A model generated the notes under the pieces. It was not told where the DNA came from, did not search any database, and saw only the letters and a program-made list of their open reading frames with translations. A program made the translations under genes and the position numbers. This document shows positions 1 through 11,790 of a stretch of DNA of 64,000 nucleotides, in pieces. This DNA is from Scalesia atractyloides (Eukaryota > Streptophyta > Magnoliopsida > Asterales > Asteraceae): contig CAMTDV010000013.1 in the NCBI GenBank assembly GCA_947069175.1, positions 53,264,610-53,328,609 on the forward strand, read 5' to 3'. The first letter of the stretch is position 1. Every line of letters begins with the position of its first letter.

Positions 1-640
1 TGCAAACACGGCCATGCTATCAATTTCATGTAACGGACCAAAGTCGTACTGGTCGTCGTACAGGCTACCCGGGAGATCATTCATCCCTGTTCCGTAATCC
101 AACAATGCTTTGTGTATCTTGAACTTCCCAACTTGAATCGGGATAACTGGTTCCCCTGCATCACTTCCACTTCTCTTGACACTTGTTTCATTCAGACCTG
201 CAATCACATGAGCAACAGAAGTAGTTAAACATTTATCATTTTTAGGAACGAAAATTACCCCGCTGATCTGTATGTTCTTTATGTTCTTCGGGTTAGTTTG
301 CGTATCACTGGGAAGTTTTCCATTCTGTTGCTTCAAAGCTGCTACCTCACTAGCCAGTTGTCCCATCTGTGTGGTTAATGATTGAATAGCTTTGTCCCGA
401 ATCTCATCCTTTTGTGCCCGAGCGTTATCCAATTGATTTCTCCTTTGCATATCTTGTTGCATTATCTGGAGCATATCCATAACTTCATTCCCACTTGATG
501 AAGTTTGACCTTGATTGAATTGTTGGTGTGGAATGAAATTTCGTTGAGCTCCTTGGAAATTTGGATTCGCTTGATTCCCCGGGTTCCCATAAGAAAATTA
601 GGATGATTCCTTAACCCGTGTGGTATGTGTTGGAGTTCAT
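1..640 (-). pseudogene. Element A gag C-terminal tail and start of aspartic protease
   Basis: Minus-strand translation of about 280-500 gives a glutamine-rich, probably coiled-coil stretch (MLQIMQQDMQRRN, then QMGQLASEVAALKQQNGKLP). This is the usual linker between gag and protease in Athila-type elements. Between 100 and 1 follows KALLDYGTGMNDLPGSLYDD and then FGPLHEID, equivalent to the LLDGASVSILPG segment of element B. The retropepsin D-S/T-G core is altered to D-Y-G-T-G, so the enzyme is probably dead. The frame leaves the window on the left. Confidence 0.7.
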
Positions 641-647
641 GTTAAAA

Positions 648-1526
648 TTATGACCACCCCCTCATTGCATTCACCTCCTCGACTTGATTTGCACTTGCTC
701 CCGCCAAGCATACCTCCGCTGCATGACCAAGTTCATTACTGTTAGTACAAACATTATATACCTGGTTTGATGCTTGTGCTTCTCCATCCTCCACCACATA
801 CACTTGAGGCCTTGTGATTACATGTCTAGCTCGCCTTGATGATTGTGCTTTCCTTTTTGATGTGACCGCCATTTGTTCTAGAAATGCCCAATCATCTTGC
901 TCGTAATTTGTTCCAAAAGTACCATTTGTGATAGACATAAAATCCCGAGCATCCTTCGAGCTTAAGCCTTCATGAAACGCATTCAATAACTCCCACAATG
1001 TTATACCATGATGAGGACAATTCTTCAACATCATGTTGAATCTTTCAAATGTCTCATGAAACATCTCACTTGGTTGTTGTTGGAAACTCCTTATACTCCG
1101 CCTTGCTTCATTTGTCTTTTGGGCCGAAAAAAATTCTTCGAGAAATCTTTGTTGCATATCGGCCCAAGTATAGGTAGATGCTAACGGTAAAGTATGAAAC
1201 CACCTCTTCGCTTTGTCTTCCAACGAGAATTGAAACAACACCAACTTAGCATCATCCAATGAGAATCCTTGCCCCCCAATAGTGTTGCAAATGGAATCAT
1301 AAGTTTCCAAATGGAAGTACGGTTCCTCCGTTGCTAGACCCTTGTACTTCGGCAAACTTTGCAAAGCAGTCGTCCTTACCTCAAATGTCCTCCCATCCGG
1401 GCGTTGAGGTATCACTACAGGAGAAGGATTATTGGTAATAACCGGACAAAAATGCGCTTCAACCCCCCGCACTACTTCTCGATGATGTCGACGCGAGGCA
1501 CCCAATGGTACTCTTGGTCGGCCCAC
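648..1526 (-). pseudogene. Element A gag capsid domain
   Basis: This 292-residue minus-strand frame carries a retrotransposon gag capsid domain of the plant Ty3 type. Diagnostic segments are LFQFSLEDKAKRWFHTLP around residues 98-115, TWADMQQRFLEEFF, and the downstream ETFERFNMMLKNCPHHGI and LLNAFHEGLSS motifs. Capsid protein packages element RNA in cytoplasmic particles. The N-terminal gag lies in another frame at 1560-2255, so a frameshift near 1530-1560 breaks the gene. A degraded basic or zinc-knuckle region follows toward 650 (VCLAGASANQVEEVNAM), where the cysteines of a normal CCHC knuckle are mostly lost. Confidence 0.8.
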
Positions 1527-1559
1527 CGGACCTTGTCTTAACCCTTGAGGTACAAAGTG

Positions 1560-2255
1560 TTATTGAGGTGGAGGTTGATGCATCAATCTTTGGAATTGCG
1601 GTTGTTGATGGTGAACTTGGAGTTGCTGTAAAGGCATTGGTTGTTGGAATGGTGGCCCCTGAGGACGAACCTGTTGCACCCCCGTAGGTTGCCTTGGTGG
1701 ATAACCCATTCCCCCTTGCGATCCCAAGTTACCTCCATCACCCACATAATAGTAACCTTCATCTTCATACCCTCCGAATTCCTCTTCATAACCATCATCA
1801 TACCCATCTCCTCCTACACCCGATGTTTGCACGAACTGTGAAGAAGGATTATGCGAACCCGGTTGGTTTGATGGTTGAAATGTAGGTGAAGCATGGATGA
1901 TGGTGGAGCTAGGTAAAGGTTGAGTTGGTAAAGGGTATTGGGTAGATGAGGATTGACCGGATGTGGGAAAGAAAGATGAGAACGGTGGTACTAATGATAC
2001 GGTGTTAGATGGGTCAACTTCATGTGTCGAAGTTGGGTGAGTGGTGGAATTTGGTGGAGGTGTAGATGGTGAGGTTTGGTTTGTGGTGGTAGGCAAATTT
2101 TTCATGGTGTGGAGTGGTGAAATAGGTGTTGATGGTGTTGTTAGGGAACCACTGATTTTATTCTCTCGTAACAAAACCCTGTTGCGTCGTAAGGTTCGGT
2201 CAATCTCCGGATCAAATACCAAGGGTGATAGCTTGTTAGATCCTCTAGTATGCAT
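1560..2255 (-). pseudogene. Element A gag N-terminal region
   Basis: A 231-residue minus-strand frame starts MHTRGSNKLSPLVFDPEID. Element B starts its gag with MHTRNSRRTSPLVFEPEIE at 32571, so the start codon is well supported by comparison. The rest is low complexity: serine/threonine/proline-rich, then acidic and glycine/tyrosine-rich (GGYEDEGYYYVGDGG), then glutamine-rich. This is the disordered N-terminus seen in Athila gag. The frame does not run into the capsid frame at 648-1526; at least one indel separates them. Confidence 0.75.
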
Positions 2256-2346
2256 ACACCTGTAAGAACCTGCACACTAACAAAACCAGCGTAAACCCGG
2301 AAAATGACAAACTATACTAACACGAAATAACACACGTTGCGCACAA

Positions 2347-2365
2347 GTCCCTGGCAACGGCGCCA
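2347..2365 (-). promoter_or_regulatory. Primer binding site of element A (tRNA-Asp type)
   Basis: On the minus strand the sequence reads TGGCGCCGTTGCCAGGGAC, starting 5 bases inside the LTR. Plant tRNA-Asp ends in CCCCGGCAACGGCGCCA, so all but one base of the paired region match. Athila elements are known to use tRNA-Asp as primer. Confidence 0.85.
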
Positions 2366-2370
2366 AAATT

Positions 2371-3504
2371 TGACGTGAGGTCGTTGTCACACGCAAATTT
2401 AATCCCAAAACTGCTATTAGCTACCGGTACGTGGGTATCGAACACAAGGAATTGTGGAACAAATGTTATCAAAAGGTTATGCCACTAGAACTAATTACGT
2501 AATTTGCACTAAATTAATTTCAGATTTTTGATTAATGGATTTAGATTTTAACTACTTAACGATTCAAAGATTGGTTCTTTTAACAGATTAATAAGAGAAT
2601 GATCATCTTGGGTTTCCGGTTCAAAACACATGTATTTCGATTTTACTAGAAAGAGTCACATAGACATGACTCGTGTTTGATTAACTATTTGTGATAAAAG
2701 GGAACAAAGTACTCGGACTAAAATACGAGGTCGTTACCCGATAACCAAATGATTAATACCCAACCCGTAAACCTTCCCGTGATATCTTGATTGTCAACGA
2801 CACCAAGAACGTACGAAATAAGCAATAAGCACAATATCAACCAACAATTTACAAACAATAAATCAACACCATAATCACCATAACATAGCAATTATTCTAG
2901 AAAATTGTAAATCGAAACACAATTGTTTACCGAACCTTCCACACAAGATGATCACCGAAATGTTTAGCCACTCATGTTCTCACAATAAAACATACTTCAA
3001 TTGTCTTGTTCATACGAATCAAAAACACCAAAATATTGTTTAGAACATGTTAGAATCAATGAAAACCACTCAAAATCGCCTCCTATTTGCTCTACAACTC
3101 GTTCCAATGATTGATAATCATAAAAGACCCTTCAAACCTCTTAAAAATGGGCAGTTACAACTTTCCCGTAGCTTACGGTGGGCAAGATTTCATTACGGCC
3201 GTCATTCTCTGTCTTACAGTGGCCTTTAAGATTGGACTCCACCGTAAGCTATGGTGGCCACCGTAGCTTATGGTGGTCAGCTTGATTTTTCCATTTTGCC
3301 CTTCATTCAATCTCTTGAGTCCCATCTTCAATTAGGCTCTTGCAAATACCCGATAAAGCACGTTTAAGCTCTCTCATTATGCTCTTCGGCACCTGAAAAG
3401 CCAAACACACCATAGACATCAAATTGTAATAAATAAACGTTTAAAGCATGGAATATTTATCATTTTAACGCACTTACGGGTTGTCCAAAAGACCACCCGT
3501 CACA
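2371..3504 (-). repeat. 5' LTR of element A
   Basis: This 1,134-bp block starts TG next to the primer-site spacer and ends CA at 3504. On the minus strand it begins TGTGACGGGTGGTC and ends CCTCACGTCA, so the ends contain the short inverted repeat TGTGACG/CGTCA. It is noncoding. The second LTR lies outside the window, so the right boundary rests only on the terminal inverted repeat and on the change of content at 3505. Confidence 0.75.
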
Positions 3505-6500
3505 CATCTTTCAAGATTTTATCTCGTGAGCATAGCATACGGTGATAACATTCTGATACCGCATCGCTTGTACCTTCTCCTATTCTTGATAACAGATCTT
3601 GTTATAGAAGAAACATTCCATGTCCTTTTAAGATAAATTCACTAACCACATTGGATCTAAATCCGTATAGCTCTCCATAAACCATCAGACTTCAATGCTA
3701 TCACAGCTTCTCCCGTCTCTTTGTCATACGCCCATCACTTAAATCTTGACAGAAAGCCTTCTCGATTTTCATTAACGGCATATTCTTCATTGCACGTGTC
3801 CGTTTCACAATCAATGTCACATCACGTTCTTTTGTCACTGGATCAATCTTTGTAATCTTTTTCGGGGAATGTGGCTTCTAGTTTGGAAAATCATGACTTG
3901 TTTCACATCTTTCAGCTTCCAAAATTTTTGATCGCCAGGTTTCATCTGGAAATTAATCAACTTCGTCTGACATAACTCTTGCACGCCCCACCACGGCAGA
4001 GTTTTAGTATCTTGTAAGTATTTGAAGTATTGTACTCCGAATTCTCTCTTTATCCCCCAAATGTTCAACTCTGGTACCCAGCCCCAACTTATAATATCAC
4101 CTGGTGATTTATCTTGATTTCTAATGAAAATTGCTAGTGATCGTCTGAACTTTCTTTCTTTGGGCATCTCTCGAAACCATGTTTTTCAAGCTTCCATAAT
4201 CTCTACTTTACTAAGTCTCTGAATCTTTCCATCTTTCACCGTCTCTTCAATCTTTCTTTTCAATAAATCGTTTGTCTCTTCATTGAATAATTCTTGAAAT
4301 GTTGGGAAGTCATTAGTTCCTTCACCAGAATATTTATCACCTTTCTCCCCCCAGTCATCCTCTTGATTTGCATCATCATTTAAGAAATCATCATATCATC
4401 TGAATCATCCTCCATGACGACATTATCAAAATTATCAGCATCTTCAACATATCTGTAAACATAATCATCAGGCTTTGCTATGTTGATGTTGTTTAATTCT
4501 TCTTTGAAATCAAACTCTAACGAACTTTCATCGATTCCCATCATCTTTGCTATCTATTCTTTGGCATAGTTGTGAACGAATTCACCATCTTCAACTCCAT
4601 GCTCTAAATAAATTGTTTTATGTTGAATTGAAGGAACATCCGTTAGTGGGTTAACGTCTGTGAAGATTCCTGAATTCTCTTCATCATACTCACCAGTTTC
4701 AGCAGATTTGGCTTGAAATACCACCAACCCTGTACCATCCTGATTATTATCGTCGTCATCACCTTTGTTATCATCATCACCGTGATCAACACCATCAACA
4801 TCCACAACTTCGTCATCTTATTTTTCATTTGTCTCTTTCTTAATCTCTGGTTTCTTTTTCTTCTTAGAATAATAAGGAGCATCTTTCACAGGACCAATCT
4901 AAACATACTTGGAAATATCAATCTCTTGATCTTTCTCTTTTTCTGGCTCAAGCGTAATAATAGGAACATCATCAATCTTTCCTTTTCCTTTATCTGTATT
5001 AGCAGTTTCAGGTTCAGTAGTAGCCTTACTAGCCTTTCTTTAGCCCTTTGTTTAGCTTTATTGATTTCAATCTGACTGTATTCTGCTTCAAAGTCTAATC
5101 CCATCTTCTTTTCAAGAACTTTGTATAACACTTCAAGCTTCCGATCTTTAACAATTTTGTCAGCTTCGAAATCGCTTAATCTTTTTTTCAGTCTATCATT
5201 CTCAGAAACCAAACTTGCTATAACCGCTTCCATCTGTTGTCATTCAGCTTCCAAAGCCTTGATCTTTTTTTCCAAATCTTTTATTTTCTAATCATTTTGA
5301 TTATTGAGAAAATCAAAGTTCATTGCTCCCATTGATTCCATATTCAGAAATGGAAAATCATCATCAAAAATATGTTCTCCATCTCTAACAACCGGACCTG
5401 TAGGATGAGATTGTTGTCTTGTAGAAGATTAAGGAGTTGGTTGTGGTTATCTTCATGGTGATGGTTGTTTTGGTGGAGACGGTGGTTGTTGCTGTTGTGG
5501 TAATGGTGGTTGCTGAGAAGTTGTCGGTGGGGTTTGAGTTGGTGTAACATTTTCAACTTCAGCTTCAGCATCAACTGTCAGAGTTTCTTTTTTTGTAACC
5601 ACTGGCTCAGCTCTAGTAGTTGTTTCCTTTTAACTTTCAGATACTTTCTTCGTAATCTTTTCGCCATCGGAGACTTGGTTTTTTCTCGCTTAGATCATTT
5701 AGCTTTGCTTTTCACTCTCTTTGGTGGTACATAAGGTTCATCATCGTCACTAGCCGATCTTTTCTTTCTTTTCGCAGCTTTCCATTCAGCCATTTCTCTT
5801 GGATCATGTAAAGCTCGTTTAGTGAATGGATTATCTGGATCACTTTCTGTCTTTTCATAATCAACATTGTTCCACCTTCAAATACTTCTTTTTCAATCTC
5901 ACCAGCAAGATCAGCAGTATCTGCGGTGCTCTTTTCGGCTCTTTCCTGATCAGATGTTGTAGAAAATACTTCAACCTCAACATTTTCTTGCACATGCTTT
6001 TCTTCGTCAGCACTTCTTTCATCACGTAGCAAAGTACGAGCAGCTTTCCTTTGTTGTCTTTTCTTTTTCACTTCCTGCCTATTCCTTTTATTTACGTCAT
6101 CCTTTCCATACCAGATACTTCTTTTAGCCACATAACCTTCCAATCTTTCTTCCTCATCGGTTTTAGAGTTACTTTCATATTTTCTCCACTTTCCCTTCTC
6201 TGGTGCAACATAATTTTTGTCTTTAATGCACCCAAAAAATTTCTTGAATGGAGGAATCATCTTTGATAAGTATTGATTCAATCGATGTAAGGACAGATTT
6301 GTCATGTGTTCAAGAGGCATCACATCAGACTCTACTTTCTCCAAGTTAGGAACTAAATCGTCAAGCATCATCTGCACGAATCTTGGATACTGTAAGAATT
6401 TCTCTTTTGTGATGTTGGCCTTCATCTACTCAAAGATTAATAGTGTGAAGTTGTACGGTAGATTCAAAGTTAGTGCAGTGATCATACACATCTGGTAGTC

Positions 6501-6989
6501 GACCAAAACATCAAAACCGCCATCTCTATGCCCCAAGGAATGAATCACAGAATGAATGAAGAATTTGTAGGGCCTAGAAAAATATGCTTTTAAGAAATTT
6601 GTTTCGTTTACGTGACCGATGTAGCCCATTCTATAAAAACAACCTTTTACCATACGTTCTGAATATCTAGTCGGATCATCATCTTTATCTTTGAAGTCTA
6701 AAATTCTCCTTATCAACGCTTCAGTGATCAAAACTTCCTTATCTTCATTTCCGACTTTAACAAATGAGCGAACTGCTGGAGGATTTGGAATGAACTTGTC
6801 ATGCTCCCATAAACGTTCAACGTGTGATCGATATGCCTTATGTTGATGAGTCACTGCTTTCTTGATCCTTATCCTTTCGATAAACTCCAAGATGGATTCG
6901 AACAGCTTCATTTTCGTCAATGTTTTATCAAGTACACAACATATGTTATATTTCGGTTCGAAATTAGAAACTTTTGCCTGGAAAAACAC
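3505..6989 (-). pseudogene. Accessory (env-position) ORF of element D
   Basis: Two main frames succeed each other on the minus strand. 6989-6426 has KVSNFEPKYNICCVLDKT, then KLFESILEFIERIRIKKAVT, SHVERLWEHDKFI and GCFYRMGYIGHVNETNFLKA. After a single stop, 6425-5712 continues YPRFVQMMLDDLVPNLEK and then a lysine/glutamate-rich, coiled-coil-like region. Broken frames follow to 3505. This protein type is common in Asteraceae (my recollection from sunflower and Tanacetum predictions) and sits downstream of copia pol, where env-like genes occur in SIRE elements. No membrane segment or signal peptide is visible, so an envelope role is not supported. The end is cut by insertion of A. Function is unknown. 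Confidence 0.65.
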
Positions 6990-7030
6990 ATAAAATCAAC
7001 ACTTAGTCAAAATTTCCAAAAAATGTCAAC

Positions 7031-7625
7031 TTTTGGTGCGAGGGTACTATGTGCGAAGGTACCATATGTACCTTCGTTCGAAGGTATTTCAAAAACAACA
7101 ATTACTAAACATAAATTACCTTCATGCGAGGGTATATATTCTTTTAGCACTTTACCTTCGTGCGAAGGTAGATAATTACCTTCGTACGGAGTTAATTTAT
7201 CTCTGTATGAACACTCAATTACAATTGTTTGATTTTTGATGTTTTTGTTCGAATTGAAGTATTAACATGATCTGAAAGTGCTGATATTCAAAATTATGTG
7301 ATCAATTCAAATTTTTAACGGTCCAATTTGCCTAGATCTAAGTTTTTGTCCATTTAGGGCCGAAAACACCCAAATTAGGTCCAATTGGTCTTAAATCTAC
7401 CTTCATCATTTTAAGTGTTTTGCTAACTAACACTCCAAGGATAAAATTTGGCAGCACTTTATTGTTTAGAAAACCTTTTTCTCTCAAAGTTACCTCGTGC
7501 AGAGGAAGTTGTAACGGTACGAGTGAGATTATATCTGTGCGAAGGAATTTATATAGTTCTCAAATTTTACCTTCGTGCGAAGATGAGTTACCTTCGTACG
7601 ATGGTGTTCCTTAGTGAGAAGGTAA
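7031..7625. repeat. Palindromic TACCTTCGTACGAAGGTA-type repeats in the D pol/ORF spacer
   Basis: Two clusters of an imperfect palindrome lie between pol and the accessory ORF. Clear copies are at 7069-7086 (TACCTTCGTTCGAAGGTA), 7117-7134, 7153-7170 (TACCTTCGTGCGAAGGTA) and 7177-7194. Further copies lie at about 7489-7510, 7568-7585 and 7589-7606. Start-to-start spacings of the first four are 48, 36 and 24 bp. The same motif recurs at 35398-35625, 37443-37501 and 37971-38065. Short ORFs across the region come only from these repeats. Confidence 0.85.
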
Positions 7626-8952
7626 CTAATGTTTTTCAAACTTTTCAAATTTTCAAACATTTTACAAGTTTTAACAACCCACTCAATTAACCAAATCCAA
7701 GTTAATGACCTTGGTAAGTTGATTTGTGTACCAAGTCCAAGTTAATGACATTGGTTGACCATTTTATGAACAAACTGATATTTTCTGTCAATTTAAACTT
7801 CAATTTGTTGAACTTTTGATCATTTCAAAACATTTTCACAATTTCATTTCAAATTAACTCCCAACCCGTTGTTCCATATTTTGCTTAGCAACCTTTAGAC
7901 TTTGAAAATCAGCTTTCCATCATCGGTAGTCGAAAATAACATGAAATAAAATCTTTTTGATTTTTTTTAAAGTTTATGCTAAAACACACTTAAACTCTTT
8001 TTGGGTTTTCTGAAATGAAATAGCTATGTACAAAGATATTTACAGACATTTTTGTGAGTTTGTGTAAGAGGATCATATCAGTTTTTGAGACTTATCACTA
8101 ACACCGTTGATCTGAGTAAACTTTAAGTTTTAAACAAATTCCCTTAGATTGTCAGTATAGTGGTCCACTTACACGTCTACACATTTCTCAATTGTTTCAA
8201 GATACGGTATTTAGATGTCTTGGAACTTAACTTAATAGTGTTTCCCACATCAGAATATACTCCCGTATCTAGATTTCTTGGATTTCATCTTACAAGTGAA
8301 TATATCTAACTATTATCTGTATCTGGGTTGTGCGAGGCCTTGACAGCTCAGGTTAGTACCACCTACAGACAAAGAGATGAAGTCTCGACTTAAACTGGTA
8401 TTCCATATTTCGGAATCTTTTGACTGCAATTGTCAGATCTTTTGTTACTTTCAATTTTGATGTAGTTTAGGGTTTTTAAAGCAAAAGTATTCTACAAGTT
8501 CTAGGCTATTTCTTATGTAAAATCAGAAGAACTTATATAATACCCCAAATATCAATTATCTATAAAGACCTAGTATCTCAGAATCTGCCAATCTCTCAAA
8601 TGAAATTTCGGTGTACTAAGACCATATATCCGAGAGATGTTAACCCACTAATTAAGAAGTTTTTCTTTATGTTTATATCTCGAAAACAATTTACTGAATG
8701 TGCGAAGTCTACTAGCACATCATCAGGGAGACCTGTTTAAACACTTTTGACACTAAATTTCTTTAGCCTACTGTGATAGTACACTGATATACTATCATTT
8801 CCTCTTTTCTTACACGAAAACTCTTTTTGTCTATTTCAAATTTTTATATGTTTTTGTATTTTTCACCACAAATTTCTCCCCCTAACCTTGACAAACCAAT
8901 GAGGATTACTTCAAATCATCATCCATCTCGGCTTCAACTTCTTTGTCCCCCC
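7626..8952. other. Spacer between D pol and accessory ORF
   Basis: This is AT-rich noncoding sequence with many stops in all frames. I see no LTR-like ends and no similarity to the D LTR at 35868-37336, so it is read as the internal untranslated region of D rather than a 3' LTR. Confidence 0.5.
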
Positions 8953-10545
8953 TTATGTCAGATCTTTCATCCCGTTTAATGTCAAAAGATACTTAAATTT
9001 TTCACTGTCAAACGGTTTTGTATAAAAGTCTGCTTTCTGCTCATCAGTGTGGATTTTTCCAATACGAATCAACTTTTTCTCGTAGCAGTCATGGATAAAG
9101 TGATGTTGTATCTCAACATGCTTTGTTTTAGATTGTTGAACGGGATTTTTTGTTATTTTAATGGCAGCCTCGTTATCTACATAAATAGGCGTGTTAAGAA
9201 ACTGTAAACCATAGTCTCTCATCTGTTGTTGTATCCACAAGATTTGTGAACAACAACTAGAAGCTATAACGTATTCTGCTTCGCAAGTCGAGAGCGCGAC
9301 TTTGGTTTGTTTCTTACGCTACCACATTACGAAACATGTGCCAAAAACTGGCATCCAGCAGTTGTAAATTTAGCATTTAATTTGCAACACCCAAAGTCAG
9401 AGTCGGAGAATCCTGCAAGGTTGAAGTCGTCGGTTCGAGGGTACCACAAGCTGGTGCTTGGACAACCCTTAATATATTAAAGGATCCTTTTGACGATCAT
9501 CATGTGCAATACTCCAGGACTTGATTTGTAACGTGCGTAGAGGCATGTTGGATGCATGATATCCGGTCGCGATGCTGTTAGACACATCAAAGAGTCAATC
9601 ATCGATCGGTGGAGAGTTTCATCGATCTTCTCTAGTTGTGTGCGGTCCGATGTCGTGATTTTTAGCTAATGGGGTTGACATTAGTGATGCGTCAGACATC
9701 TTGAATTTCTCCAAAACATCGTTCACATACTTCGTCTAATGTATAAAGATTCCATCAGGAAATTGAATAACCTGAAGTCCCGAAAAGAACTTCATCTCTC
9801 CCATAGAACTCATCCCAAAGTTTTTCTTCATGTCTCTTTCAAAATCTTTGGACACCACATCGTTTGTTGAACCTAATCCACATAGATTTGTACCATAAAG
9901 ATGTGTCCGTCTGCTTCCCGTGTGAAGAGGGTGCTGTCTACTGTTCCTCTGATGAAGCCGTTGTCGGAGATGCTGAGAGAGCGTCTCATACTAGGCTCTC
10001 GGGGCCTGACGTAAACCGTGCAACGCCTTATCCAGAAGGTAAACCTTGTCTTTGTGTATCGGATCGACGAACCCTGGTGGTTGGCTAACGTACACCTCCT
10101 CTTTCATATTTCCATATAGGAATGCAGATTTAGCATTTAACTGGTACACTTTGAATCCCTTCCGAATGGGCGGAAGATGCGGATTGCTTCCAATCAGGCT
10201 ACGGGAGCATAGATTTCAGTGTAGTCTATTCCCTCTTGTTGGCAAAATCCCTGAACAACGAGTTGAGCTTTGTTACGCACAATTACTCCTCTGTCATCTC
10301 TTTTGCATTTGAAGACCCATTTTGTATTTATCTTTTTATGGTCTTCTTGCATATCAATGAGTTTCTACACACCAATTTTTTCAAATTGTGAGAGTTCCTC
10401 TTGTATGGCGTTCACCCATCTTTCTTCTATTAGTGCTTCCTTATATGTTTTAGGCTTTACCTGCGAAATAAAACACCTGTATGAGATTCTATTTTGTAAA
10501 GGTGCTACATTAGAATAGAATACCTAAGATCCTGATTGATTTGAT
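8953..10545 (-). pseudogene. Element D reverse transcriptase and RNase H (copia)
   Basis: The minus-strand translation, in several frames, gives a copia RT core: TKWVFKCKRDDRG near 10320-10280, then VVQGFCQQEGIDYTEIYAPV. At 9890-9867 the catalytic YVDD reads YVD followed by a small deletion and a stop, so the second catalytic aspartate is gone. MGEMKFFSGLQVIQ follows near 9790. The RNase H part has STCEAEYVIAS near 9290, DNEAAIKITKNP, KHVEIQHHFI and IHTDEQKADFYTKP, ending LNGMKDLT at 8953. The YVDD lesion and several stops make it non-functional. The stretch 10546-11100 upstream is the variable integrase-RT linker. Confidence 0.85.
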
Positions 10546-11100
10546 GTCGCATTTTAACACCACTCTACAACTCTCTGATTATAAACTCTGATGGGTGGTA
10601 CGACAATGTCCTCGGCATAACTTCATTGGATAAGCTCACTTCATGTCCTAGATTTGTAATATTTCTTTTCAATGTTCTGATTAACAGCAGATGTTTCATT
10701 CTGAGCACTCGTTCCTTCAGCTTGATTGTTGAGTAAACTTTCAATCTAAACTTCACCAGCATCATAAGTAGATCCGTTGTCGTCATAAGTTGGTTCAGCG
10801 TCAGAGTTAGAATAATCAAATTGATCAAACATGGGAGCTGTATCATTCATCTCTGGTTCGGCTGTAGGTTCACTTGTTCAAGCAGTATGTGATTCCGGAT
10901 GTTGAGAACTCGGGCCTGCTTCAGCATCATTTGTACCAACGTGTGTCTGAGTCACAACAATTGGTGTCAGAACTTGATCTTGTGAAAAAGATTGTTGATG
11001 TTGATAAAGTACATCATGTTCCTCTTCTGTCGGTTCAGCTGGCAGCTTGAAGGAATTCCATAGACTTTCGTAATTGAACAGCCAAGGATCTCCTGGTTTC

Positions 11101-11790
11101 TGTGTTGGTGGTGTAACATTGACAATCTACGTTCTGAGCTTCAATAACCCGGTTTATGCTAGGAAGATAAACTCTGTTTAGTGGACTAGCATATCCCACG
11201 AAGAAACCTTCCATCGATTTAGCCCAAATTTGCCATCAGCATTGATTACCATGTACGGTGACCCAAAAGGTTCTAAATACTTCAGATTTGGCTTTCGTTG
11301 GTTGAGTAGCTCGAAACACGTCTTCTTATGTGCCTTGACCATCAATACTCTGTTCAATGTATAACGTGTAGAGGCCATGGCTTCACTCCAAAAACTAACT
11401 GGCAGTTTTGAATCGGCGAGTGTGGTTCGTGCTGTCTCTATCAGTGTTTTGTTCTTTCTCTCAACTACACTGTTTTGCTGTGGGGTGTACAGTGCATTGA
11501 ATTCATGCAGAATTCCCTTCTCATTGCAGAACTCGAACCATCATGTTATTCTTAAACTCTGTTTCATTGTCGCTTCGAATGCGTCTTATCGATAAATGGT
11601 ACAGATTCTCTAATTTCCTGAACAAAATCATCAGACTATTGAATATTTCATTTTTGCTTTCCAAGAACAATACCCACGAGAACCTCGAGTAGTCATCGGT
11701 AACAACTAGACAATACAGGTCTCCTGAGATACTTCGAACATTGACTGGTCCAAAGAGATCCATGTGCATTCTTTAAGTGGGAGCTTTATC
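11101..11790 (-). pseudogene. Element D integrase core (copia)
   Basis: The DDE integrase core is recognisable on the minus strand. The first aspartate lies in HMDLFGPV (about 11769-11745), followed by VVTDDYSRFSWVLFL. The second is in IRSDNETEF (about 11580), and the glutamate in QQNSVVERKN (about 11490-11455). The downstream EAMASTRYTLNRVLM and PFGSPYMVINADGKFG segments (11378-11178) are standard copia. The three acidic residues are retained, but the frame is split by at least one shift between 11521 and 11378. Integrase inserts the cDNA into chromosomes; this copy is broken. Confidence 0.85.

Larger units (their letters stand above)
1..3504 (-). mobile_element. Athila-like Ty3/gypsy element A (5' part)
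   Basis: This is the 5' portion of an LTR retrotransposon on the minus strand. Read from the right it has an LTR (2371-3504), a primer binding site complementary to tRNA-Asp (2347-2365), a proline/glutamine-rich gag N-terminus starting MHTRGS, a gag capsid domain, and the start of the aspartic protease at the left edge. The tRNA-Asp primer and the MHTR-type gag match element B (13016-34048), so both are placed in the Athila lineage. The rest of pol and the 3' LTR lie left of the window. It is inserted in the accessory ORF of copia element D at 3504/3505. Confidence 0.85.

Noticed and set aside
4713..5075. 120-codon hydrophobic + strand frame that looks like a membrane protein
   Set aside because: It is the antisense shadow of the lysine/glutamate-rich coding of the D accessory ORF.
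7626..8952. 3' LTR of element D
   Set aside because: No similarity to the D LTR at 35868-37336 and no polypurine tract next to pol; the accessory ORF continues beyond it on the same strand.
9864..10518. Chain of + strand frames of 74-88 codons
   Set aside because: They lie antisense to the D reverse transcriptase; the minus-strand RT motifs explain the sequence.
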